Part shown: piece by piece, positions 1 to 5,317 of the stretch
Layout: every line of letters starts with the position of its first letter
Numbering within the stretch: the stretch's first letter is position 1
Assembly: GCA_900555705.1 (NCBI GenBank)
Contig: USLV01000024.1
Coordinates: 1 to 10,126, forward strand
Source: an uncultured Oscillospiraceae bacterium
Lineage (GTDB): Bacteria > Bacillota > Clostridia > Oscillospirales > Acutalibacteraceae
DNA length: 10,126 nt
Reading direction: 5' to 3'
Notes under the pieces: model-generated
What the model was told of the DNA's origin: nothing
What the model saw: the letters and a program-made list of their open reading frames with translations, nothing else
The model's database searches: none
Translations under genes and position numbers: made by a program

Positions 1-26
1 GGCTCGGAGATGTGTATAAGAGACAG
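1..26. other. Residual Nextera (Tn5) sequencing adapter, not genomic
   Basis: The first 26 bases equal the 3' end of the Nextera read-2 transposase adapter. Bases 8-26 are the 19-bp Tn5 mosaic end AGATGTGTATAAGAGACAG, and bases 1-7 (GGCTCGG) are the adapter part that precedes it. The htpG reading frame is in phase up to base 27 and then runs into the adapter. Translation of the adapter gives the well-known contaminant peptides (VYKRQ on one strand, LSLIHI on the other). Genomic sequence therefore starts at 27. A real Tn5-like element is unlikely because no transposase or second end is present and the bases before the mosaic end are adapter-specific. Confidence 0.96.
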
Positions 27-161
27 GTAGCAGAGCTTGTCGATCGCGTCCGAGGCGTTCGAGATGATCTCGCGCAGGAAGATCTCCTTGTGCGTGTAGA
101 TCGAGTTGATCATCAGATCCAACAGTCGTCGGGACTCCGCTTTGAATGCTTTCTTTGCCAT
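27..161 (-). CDS. htpG: Molecular chaperone HtpG (Hsp90), N-terminal fragment
   Basis: Only the first 45 codons remain; the gene is cut by the assembly edge. HtpG is the cytosolic bacterial Hsp90, an ATP-dependent chaperone of about 620 residues. The visible part is the characteristic start of the GHKL ATPase domain: MAKKAFKAESRRLLDLMINS, then a segment with YTHKEIFLREIISNASDA. That segment holds the family's ATP-site helix with the catalytic Glu (E of LREII) and the Asn of SNASDA that coordinates Mg-ATP. The ATG at 159-161 is preceded by GGGAAAGG about ten bases upstream. Any annotation extending below base 27 would add adapter-encoded residues (LSLIHI). The family call is secure despite the length because this stretch is among the most conserved in Hsp90. 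Confidence 0.95.
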
Positions 162-196
162 ATTCAACAGACCTTTCCCAAAATATTCAATATATA

Positions 197-225
197 AGTA
201 TAGAAGATTGACCGCGAAGAATCAA
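197..225 (-). promoter_or_regulatory. Proximal htpG promoter (SigA-type)
   Basis: On the minus strand TTGATT (220-225) and TATACT (197-202) are separated by exactly 17 bases, a good vegetative sigma match. This puts the transcript start near 189-191 and gives an htpG leader of about 30 bases. No CIRCE (HrcA) or CtsR operator is recognisable around it, so classical heat-shock repression of this gene is not supported here. Confidence 0.65.
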
Positions 226-300
226 GCAAATGCGGCCATTTTCGGCGAAATGCAGCGTGAAAATAGGAGGGGTATATTTACGGATCGTTTATATAATTCA

Positions 301-329
301 ATAATATACAGATATACTCGCAAAAACAA
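301..329 (-). promoter_or_regulatory. Possible distal htpG promoter
   Basis: On the minus strand TTGTTT (324-329) and TATTAT (301-306) have a 17-base spacer, inside an AT-rich patch (about 160-335) that contrasts with the GC-rich genes. It would give a leader of roughly 130 bases upstream of htpG. AT-richness makes chance matches more likely, so this is weaker than the proximal candidate. Confidence 0.3.
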
Positions 330-355
330 CGCAAATTCGCCTGACAGGCGTGCTA

Positions 356-401
356 AAATGCCGGGAGGCCAAACCGAGGGCAGCACGTTTCATCACCCGG
401 C
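356..401 (-). terminator. Weak candidate terminator after the phosphoesterase gene
   Basis: On the minus strand GCCGGG (396-401) and CCCGGC (360-365) could pair around a 30-base loop, followed by ATTTTA. The position, about 40 bases past the phosphoesterase stop and before the htpG promoters, suits a terminator. The loop is large and the T-run short, so the support is thin. Confidence 0.22.
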
Positions 402-438
402 GGCATATACTGCTATTGGAGAAACGGCTATCCGGCGC

Positions 439-912
439 CTATCCCCGACTCTGCACAATGTTCAGCGCCACACCGGCCGGGGTGATATCCACAAGTCCAT
501 AGGTTCCGCCATGCGACAGACTGCCGGGATTCAGGATGTACAGGCCGTCCTCATAATCTGTCAGCGGACTGTGTGTATGGCCGAACAGCAGGATATCCGC
601 TCCCCGCTCTCTGGCGGCGGTCACAGCGCGGTAGAGATCAAACTTCACCTGATAAAGATGTCCATGGGTAAAGAACAGCCGCCGGCCGCCAAGCGTCTCC
701 TCCCGCGCATACAGCAGATCCTCGCCCGCCCGAAAATCGCAGTTGCCGCGCACGCCGTAAAATGTGCGATCGGGAAACTGCGTCGCTGCATCCTCCGCTT
801 CGCGGGCGCCGTCGCCGAGATGGATGACCACCCGGGCATCCGGCTGCTCCAGTATCGCCTGCTGCAGGCTGCGAGCGTCTCCGTGGGTGTCCGAGACTAC
901 CAGAATTCGCAT
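439..912 (-). CDS. YfcE/MJ0936-type metallophosphoesterase
   Basis: This is a 157-residue calcineurin-like phosphoesterase, close to the usual single-domain length. The binuclear-metal motifs are all present in order: D8-x-H10 in SDTHGD, GD at 33-34, GN at 56-57 in GVRGNCD, H83 in FTHGH, and G-H112-T-H114. The family hydrolyses phosphodiesters or phosphomonoesters in the cytosol with Mn2+ or similar metals; the physiological substrate is generally unknown. The ATG at 910-912 follows GAGGAG at a normal distance. In many Firmicutes such a gene sits beside rdgB (the NTP pyrophosphatase), but here it stands alone, convergent with nothing and divergent from the small-protein operon at 997, with 84 bases between the starts. 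The family call is firm; no specific gene symbol is justified. Confidence 0.9.
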   Translation of the reverse strand: MRILVVSDTHGDARSLQQAILEQPDARVVIHLGDGAREAEDAATQFPDRTFYGVRGNCDFRAGEDLLYAREETLGGRRLFFTHGHLYQVKFDLYRAVTAARERGADILLFGHTHSPLTDYEDGLYILNPGSLSHGGTYGLVDITPAGVALNIVQSRG

Positions 913-928
913 CTGATCGCTCCTCTCC

Positions 929-958
929 TCATAATCCGTCCGATGGAATCATAAGAAT
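929..958 (+). promoter_or_regulatory. Sigma-E-like promoter candidate for the small-protein operon
   Basis: TCATAAT (929-935) resembles the sporulation sigma-E -35 element. After 14 bases comes CATAAGAAT (950-958), a partial match to the sigma-E -10 (CATACAAT). A start near 965 would fit the gene at 997. I see no good SigA promoter on this strand here. The consensus is the Bacillus one recalled from memory, and the match is incomplete. Confidence 0.27.
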
Positions 959-996
959 AGTATACACCATTATCCGAGAAAAGAGATGAACCGTAT

Positions 997-1254
997 ATGA
1001 ATGAAAATGCGCTGACCAAGGAGCAGATGTATGCGCTGCTCCAAATCGCCAGCAAAAAGCTGGGTACCACCCCGGCGCAGATGGCAGAGTCCTTTAACAA
1101 GGGTGGACTCGATGGCCTGACGGCCAGCCTGTCGCCGGAAAACGCATCCCGTCTGCAATCGTTTATCGGTGATCGCGGACGGGCGGAACAGCTGCTGAAC
1201 TCCCCGAAGGCACAGGAGGTTATCCGGCAGCTTTTGGAGAAACGCCAGGGATAA
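997..1254 (+). CDS. Small conserved-type orphan protein (85 aa), first gene of three
   Basis: This 85-residue soluble protein has no signal peptide, membrane segment or catalytic motif that I recognise. It is predicted mostly helical: residues 6-22, a loop with LGTTP (22-26), a second helix to about 34, a short GGLDGL turn (36-41), then helices to the end. The C-terminal part carries LLNSPKAQEVIRQLL (66-80), a pattern I recall from short clostridial hypothetical proteins. It heads a tight operon; the next start follows 22 bases after its stop. The SD is weak (GAGAAAAGAG before ATG 997); a four-codon frame starting at ATG 986 ends across the start codon and may be chance. Function unknown; a scaffolding or oligomerising role is only a guess from the helix content. 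Confidence 0.8.
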   Translation: MNENALTKEQMYALLQIASKKLGTTPAQMAESFNKGGLDGLTASLSPENASRLQSFIGDRGRAEQLLNSPKAQEVIRQLLEKRQG

Positions 1255-1276
1255 CCGGCGCTGTCAGGAGGCTGCC

Positions 1277-1639
1277 ATGGACGATCTGTCAAAGAAGCTG
1301 GAACAATTTTTGAGCGAGCCGGGCAGCATGGACAAAATCCAGTCGGCGCTGAGCGCATTCGGCCTCTCCGGCGACGGAGAGGAATCGGCGGCTGCCCCCA
1401 CGGCTGCGTCGGCTATGCCGTCGTTTCCCCCGCTTGACGGCATGCCCGATATGAGCATGATCGCGAAGCTCGCGCCGTTGCTCACCGGGATGGGGAAGGA
1501 CGATCAGCATACGGCGCTGCTCAAAGCGCTGCGGCCGTATCTCCATGGCGAGCGGGAGAAACGGCTGGACGATGCAATCCGAATTATGAGGCTGGTCAAT
1601 ATGCTGCCGCTTTTGCGGGAGAAGGGGTTGATGGAATGA
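1277..1639 (+). CDS. Orphan helical protein with Ala/Pro-rich linker (120 aa)
   Basis: The 120-residue product has three parts. Residues 1-30 form a helix with LEQFLSEPGSMDKIQSAL, echoing the C-terminus of the preceding protein. Residues 31-60 are a low-complexity acidic, then Ala/Pro/Met-rich linker. Residues 61-118 form a helical domain with LLKALRPYL (81-89) and a basic-amphipathic stretch (RLDDAIRIMRLVNMLPLL, 96-113). I recall similar C-terminal patterns in clostridial hypothetical proteins but know no function. A clean SD (AGGAGG, about 1267-1272) precedes ATG 1277. Its stop overlaps the next start by four bases (ATGA), indicating translational coupling. No enzyme motif is visible; cytosolic, perhaps peripheral to the membrane through the amphipathic end. 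Confidence 0.8.
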   Translation: MDDLSKKLEQFLSEPGSMDKIQSALSAFGLSGDGEESAAAPTAASAMPSFPPLDGMPDMSMIAKLAPLLTGMGKDDQHTALLKALRPYLHGEREKRLDDAIRIMRLVNMLPLLREKGLME

Positions 1640-1980
1640 GAGAGGCCTGCGAGCTGGACGCGGAGACCATCCGCCTGCAGCAGGAGGCGGAGGATCGGGT
1701 ACGGCGGATGCGGGAGCGAAGTCGCCGGCTGGTGCTGGAGCATGACGACACGGCGGGAAATGGGCCGACAGTGGAAATGCCGCCGGTGCGGCGGCCCTCT
1801 CCCCCGCCCCAAAAAACACCGGCCGTCACCAATCCGGCGGTCGAAGCGACGGGTAATGGGACAAAACCGGACACAGAGATGAAAAACGAACAGATCCTGC
1901 TCCTGCTGCTTGCTGTTTTTCTTCTGAAAAACGGTGGCCGGATGGAGCTGATTCTTGCCCTTCTGTACTTAGCCATGTAG
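1636..1980 (+). CDS. Small charged protein with hydrophobic C-terminal hairpin (114 aa)
   Basis: This is the last gene of the small-protein operon, with its start inside the previous stop (ATGA, 1636-1639). The product is strongly partitioned. Residues 1-38 are a charged, Arg/Glu-rich probable coiled coil (QQEAEDRVRRMRERSRRL). Residues 39-82 form a Pro/Thr/Asn-rich disordered linker. Residues 83-114 contain two short hydrophobic stretches (QILLLLLAVFLL and MELILALLYLAM) joined by KNGGR, so the C-terminus probably inserts in or lies on the membrane. I recall similar tails (MKNEQ followed by a leucine run) at the ends of clostridial hypothetical proteins. A plausible reading is that it tethers its two operon partners to the membrane; nothing in the sequence proves this. 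Confidence 0.78.
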   Translation: MREACELDAETIRLQQEAEDRVRRMRERSRRLVLEHDDTAGNGPTVEMPPVRRPSPPPQKTPAVTNPAVEATGNGTKPDTEMKNEQILLLLLAVFLLKNGGRMELILALLYLAM

Positions 1981-2006
1981 CGCTGCGTGGCAGATCACCG
2001 TCCATA

Positions 2007-2054
2007 TCCGCTTCCCCGGCTCGGAGGGCATCCGCGGGAAGCGGAAATTTTTTT
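2007..2054 (+). terminator. Strong intrinsic terminator of the small-protein operon
   Basis: TCCGCTTCCC (2007-2016) pairs perfectly with GGGAAGCGGA (2036-2045) around a 19-base loop, followed by AA and a run of seven T (2048-2054). A shorter competing hairpin, TCCGC/GCGGA (2031-2045), shares the same right arm. It lies 27 bases after the stop at 1980 and before the promoter at 2066-2094, separating the two operons. Confidence 0.85.
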
Positions 2055-2065
2055 GGCCCGCCCGG

Positions 2066-2094
2066 TTTTCTTTTTTCGCCGGTTCGTGTATAAT
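2066..2094 (+). promoter_or_regulatory. SigA-type promoter of the four-gene operon
   Basis: A perfect -10 (TATAAT, 2089-2094) has a T-rich -35 candidate TTTTCT (2066-2071) 17 bases upstream. The start would be near 2101, giving a leader of about 40 bases with the SD GGAAGGAG just before ATG 2140. This also argues against starting the downstream gene at the in-frame ATG 1987, which would place coding sequence across the terminator and promoter. Confidence 0.6.
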
Positions 2095-2139
2095 ACGAGA
2101 TATACAGGACAGCTGAACCGGTTTGGAAGGAGATTCAAT

Positions 2140-3546
2140 ATGGGCGGTATTTTTGGTGTTGCTTCGAAGGGCAACTGCATCATGGACTTGTTTTTCGGGA
2201 CCGATTACCATTCCCATCTCGGCACGCGCCGGGGGGGACTGGCGGTGTATGGGGAGGACGGGTTCAACCGCGCCATCCACAACATTGAGAACTCTCCATT
2301 CCGGACCAAATTCGAACGGGATGTCGAGGAGCTGAACGGCCGGCTCGGCATCGGCTGTATCTCCGACAACGAGCCGCAGCCGCTGCTTGTGCAGTCGCAT
2401 CTCGGCAGTTTTGCGATTACGACGGTTGGCCGTATCAACAACATGGACGAGCTGGTCGCCGACGCGTTCCAGAACGGACATACGCATTTTCTCGAGATGA
2501 GCGGCGGAAACATCAACCCGACCGAGCTGGTCGCCGCGCTGATCAATCGCCGTGACAGCATCGTCGAGGGGATCCGCTATGCCCAGGAGCGCATCGACGG
2601 TTCCATGACCATGCTGCTGATGACGGCGGAGGGCATCTATGCCGCCCGCGACCGCATGGGAAGGACCCCGCTGGTCATCGGGAAAAAGGAGGACGCGTAT
2701 TGCGCCTCCTTCGAATGCTTTGCCTATATCAATCTCGGCTACACCGACTATCGTGAGCTCGGGCCGGGCGAGATTGCCTATATCACGCCGGAGGGGGTCG
2801 AGACGGTCAGCCCGCCGCGGCCGCAGATGAAGATCTGCTCCTTCCTCTGGATCTATTACGGCTATCCCACCTCCTCCTATGAGGGGGTCAGTGTTGAGCA
2901 GATGCGCTATCACTGCGGTGCGATGCTCGCGAGGCGGGACGACGCGGAGCCGGATATCGTCGCGGGGGTGCCGGATTCCGGTATCGCCCACGCCATTGGC
3001 TACGCCAATGAATCGGGCGTTCCCTTTGCCCGCCCGTTCATCAAATATACCCCGACCTGGCCGCGCTCCTTCATGCCGACCCAGCAGAGTCAACGCAGCC
3101 TGATCGCCCGCATGAAGTTGATCCCGGTTGATGCGCTGATACGGGACAAGCGTCTTCTGCTCATCGACGACTCGATTGTCCGCGGCACCCAGATGCGCGA
3201 GACGACCGAGTTCCTCTACCAGAGCGGCGCCAAAGAGGTGCACATCCGCCCCGCCTGCCCGCCGCTGTTGTTCGGCTGCAAATATCTCAACTTCTCGCGC
3301 TCCAACTCGGAATTGGAACTCATCACACGACGGATTATTCAGGAACGGGAGGGAGATGCGGTTTCAGCCGAGCTGCTGGCGGACTACGCCGACCCCGACA
3401 GCCGCAATTATGCGGAGATGGTCGAGGAGATCGGCCGCCGCCTGAATTTCACGACGCTGCGGTTCCATCGGCTGGATGATATGCTCACTTCTATCGGACT
3501 TGACCCCGACCGGCTCTGTACCTACTGCTGGACGGGGAAAGAATAA
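2140..3546 (+). CDS. PurF-like amidophosphoribosyltransferase paralogue lacking the glutaminase nucleophile
   Basis: This 468-residue protein aligns over its length with amidophosphoribosyltransferase (PurF), which uses PRPP and glutamine to make phosphoribosylamine. The C-terminal transferase half is intact: the PRPP motif LLLIDDSIVRGT (339-350), the flexible-loop region IKYTPTWPRSFMPTQQ (301-316), and VPDSGIAHAIGYA. Cys233 (ICS), Cys380 (FGC), Cys460 and Cys463 (CTYC) match the four Fe-S ligands of Bacillus PurF. The N-terminal glutaminase half looks dead: it begins MGGIFGV instead of MCGIFGV, so the nucleophile Cys is Gly. The HVRYATAG arginine motif, the HNGNL oxyanion motif (here TVGRI, 95-99) and the Asp of SDTE are also replaced. 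It may use ammonia or another nucleophile, or be regulatory. It heads the operon; SD GGAAGGAG fixes the start. Confidence 0.88.
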   Translation: MGGIFGVASKGNCIMDLFFGTDYHSHLGTRRGGLAVYGEDGFNRAIHNIENSPFRTKFERDVEELNGRLGIGCISDNEPQPLLVQSHLGSFAITTVGRINNMDELVADAFQNGHTHFLEMSGGNINPTELVAALINRRDSIVEGIRYAQERIDGSMTMLLMTAEGIYAARDRMGRTPLVIGKKEDAYCASFECFAYINLGYTDYRELGPGEIAYITPEGVETVSPPRPQMKICSFLWIYYGYPTSSYEGVSVEQMRYHCGAMLARRDDAEPDIVAGVPDSGIAHAIGYANESGVPFARPFIKYTPTWPRSFMPTQQSQRSLIARMKLIPVDALIRDKRLLLIDDSIVRGTQMRETTEFLYQSGAKEVHIRPACPPLLFGCKYLNFSRSNSELELITRRIIQEREGDAVSAELLADYADPDSRNYAEMVEEIGRRLNFTTLRFHRLDDMLTSIGLDPDRLCTYCWTGKE

Positions 3547-3570
3547 GCATTCGGAAAGGGGACGGCACAA

Positions 3571-4536
3571 ATGAAGCTCGGTGTTTTGACGGTTCCGCTG
3601 CAATCGCTTCCGGCGGAGGAGGCCTTCGCCTATCTCCACAGTCTCGGCGTCGAGACTGTGGAACTCGGAACCGGTGGCTACACCAACCACAACCATTGTA
3701 ATCCCGCATTGTTGCTGCACGATCCGAAAGCGCTGGACGCGCTGCGGCGTGCGCTCGACAAAAACGAACTGACGATCAGCGCCCTCTCCTGCCACGGCAA
3801 CCCGATCCATCCCGATCGATCGAAGGCGGAGGCGTTCCATCAGGTGTTTCTCGACACCTGCCGTCTCGCGCAGCTGCTCGGCGTGGAGACGGTCGTCACC
3901 TTCTCCGGCTGTCCCGGCGACTGCCCGGAATCGCGGCGCCCGAACTGGGTGACCTGTGCCTGGCCGGAGGATTTCCGGGAGATTCTCGACTGGCAGTGGA
4001 ACGAGGTGCTGATCCCCTACTGGCAGAAGGCGGCCGCGGCAGCCGCGTCCTTCGGGGTGAAGCGGATCGCGCTGGAGATGCACCCCGGCTTTATGGTGTA
4101 TAACCCTGCGACGCTGCTGCGGCTGCGCGCCGCTGTCGGCGACAGCATCGGCGCGAATGTCGACCCGAGCCATCTGATCTGGCAGGGGATCGACCCGGTG
4201 GCGGCACTGCGTGCGCTGGTGGGTGCGGTCTACCATTTCCATGCAAAGGATACGCGGGTGGATCCGGCCAACGCGTCGACAAACGGTGTGCTCGACACCG
4301 GCAGCTATGGCGATATCGGTTCGCGCAGCTGGGTATTCCGCACCGTCGGCTATGGGACCGGCCTGTCTCAGTGGAAGGATATCCTCTCGACGCTGCAATT
4401 GATCGGCTATGACGGCTCGGTCAGCATTGAGCATGAAGACGGACTGATGTCGGGACGGGAAGGGCTCGAGAAAGCGGTTGCTTTTCTGCGCGATATCCTG
4501 ATCCGGGAGAATCCTGCCGCGATGTGGTGGGCTTAA
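3571..4536 (+). CDS. Sugar phosphate isomerase/epimerase family TIM-barrel protein
   Basis: The 321-residue protein belongs to the xylose isomerase-like/AP-endonuclease-2 TIM-barrel family, whose members (IolE, YcjR and others) isomerise or epimerise sugars and keto-sugars with a divalent metal. The expected metal ligands occur in order at the ends of strands: Glu169 (ALEMHP), Asp198 with His201 (VDPSHL), His224 (YHFHAKD) and Glu287 (SIEHED). The start MKLGVLTVPL is typical first-strand sequence. SD GGAAAGGGG precedes ATG 3571, and the gene begins 24 bases after the PurF-like stop. Pairing with a ThuA-like gene directly downstream is a common arrangement in carbohydrate loci, where keto-sugar derivatives are suspected substrates. 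The exact substrate cannot be read from the sequence. Confidence 0.88.
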   Translation: MKLGVLTVPLQSLPAEEAFAYLHSLGVETVELGTGGYTNHNHCNPALLLHDPKALDALRRALDKNELTISALSCHGNPIHPDRSKAEAFHQVFLDTCRLAQLLGVETVVTFSGCPGDCPESRRPNWVTCAWPEDFREILDWQWNEVLIPYWQKAAAAAASFGVKRIALEMHPGFMVYNPATLLRLRAAVGDSIGANVDPSHLIWQGIDPVAALRALVGAVYHFHAKDTRVDPANASTNGVLDTGSYGDIGSRSWVFRTVGYGTGLSQWKDILSTLQLIGYDGSVSIEHEDGLMSGREGLEKAVAFLRDILIRENPAAMWWA

Positions 4537-4556
4537 AAGAGGGAGGTATCCGGGCT

Positions 4557-5303
4557 ATGCAGGTGACCATTTGGAACGAAAATATTCATGACCGGGAGGT
4601 GCCCGCTGTTCGCGCGGTCTATCCGCTCGGCATCCACGGTACGCTCGCGGCGTATCTGGAAACGCTGCCCGGACTGACGGTGCGGACAGCGACTCTCGAC
4701 CAGCCGGATTGTGGGCTGTCGTCCGACGTGTTGGACACGACGGATGTGCTGGTCTGGTGGGGCCACTGCGCCCACGAGCGGGTGCCGGACGAGCTGGCCC
4801 GTCGGGTTGCCGACCGTGTCCTCGCGGGGATGGGGCTGGTGGTGCTGCATTCGGGCCACCATTCCAAGCCCTTTCGCCTGCTGATGGGCACCTCCTGCTC
4901 GGTGCGCTGGCGGGACGACGATTTCGAGCGCGTCTGGTGTGTGAATCCCGGGCACCCGATTGCGACCGGGATTCCGGCCTGCTTCGAGCTGCCGGCGGAG
5001 GAGATGTACGGCGAATTTTTTGACATTCCGCAGCCGGATGAGCTGGTATTTGCAGGGTGGTTCCGCGGCGGCGAGGTGTTCCGTTCCGGCTGCTGCTGGC
5101 ATCGCGGCGCGGGCAAGGTGTTTTATTTCCAGCCCGGCCATGAGACCAACCCGAGCTTCCATAATCCTTACATACAGCGCATCATCGGCAATGCCGTCCG
5201 CTGGGCGGAACCCGTCTGCTGGCGCAGCACCCTCGGCTGTCTCCACGACGAGCGCACCACGGAGGCGATTTCCGCTGCGGGTGAACCGATCGCGCAATAT
5301 TGA
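4557..5303 (+). CDS. ThuA-like (trehalose utilisation family) protein
   Basis: The 248-residue protein matches the ThuA family, a glutamine amidotransferase-like fold linked to trehalose and other sugar utilisation and suspected to act on keto-sugars. Landmarks: VTIWNEN (3-9), VYPLGIHG (21-28), LVWWGHCAHE (65-74), VLHSGHHSKPFRLLMGT (96-112), NPGHP (130-134) and the C-terminal FQPGHETNPSFHNPYI (191-206) followed by GNAVRW. The chosen ATG at 4557 has GGGAGG upstream and begins exactly at the conserved first strand. An in-frame ATG at 4524 would overlap the isomerase and adds an unconserved extension. It starts 20 bases after the isomerase stop. Cytosolic, with no signal peptide. The family's reaction is not firmly established, so no specific function is assigned. 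Confidence 0.87.
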   Translation: MQVTIWNENIHDREVPAVRAVYPLGIHGTLAAYLETLPGLTVRTATLDQPDCGLSSDVLDTTDVLVWWGHCAHERVPDELARRVADRVLAGMGLVVLHSGHHSKPFRLLMGTSCSVRWRDDDFERVWCVNPGHPIATGIPACFELPAEEMYGEFFDIPQPDELVFAGWFRGGEVFRSGCCWHRGAGKVFYFQPGHETNPSFHNPYIQRIIGNAVRWAEPVCWRSTLGCLHDERTTEAISAAGEPIAQY

Positions 5304-5317
5304 GGGGGAACCGGCAG

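Noticed and set aside
8..26. Tn5 mosaic end read as part of a real transposon
   Set aside because: The preceding bases are Nextera adapter, not Tn5/IS50 sequence, and there is no transposase or partner end.
264..271. Strong Shine-Dalgarno-like AGGAGGGG on the plus strand
   Set aside because: No ATG, GTG or TTG follows at a usable distance and no credible protein is encoded; taken as chance.
338..350. 13-bp palindrome CGCCTGACAGGCG
   Set aside because: It could be an operator or a weak hairpin, but the centre leaves too short a loop for the full stem, no known regulator box matches, and it lies away from both promoter candidates' core elements.
349..358. GTGCTAA, resembling half of a CIRCE heat-shock element near htpG
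   Set aside because: The matching inverted half nine bases away is missing, so it is not CIRCE.
106..954. Long open frame on the plus strand (282 codons) covering the phosphoesterase region
   Set aside because: It is antisense to a gene with complete metallophosphoesterase motifs and an SD; its own translation is basic, low in structure and has no recognisable domain.
1987..2139. N-terminal extension of the PurF-like protein from ATG 1987
   Set aside because: The 51 extra codons span the terminator T-run and TATAAT, lack an SD, and precede the conserved GIFGV start that has a perfect SD at 2140.
1969..3243. 424-codon minus-strand open frame opposite the PurF-like gene
   Set aside because: Antisense reading of a GC-rich gene; no SD or family motif, and it crosses the promoter and terminator at 2007-2094.
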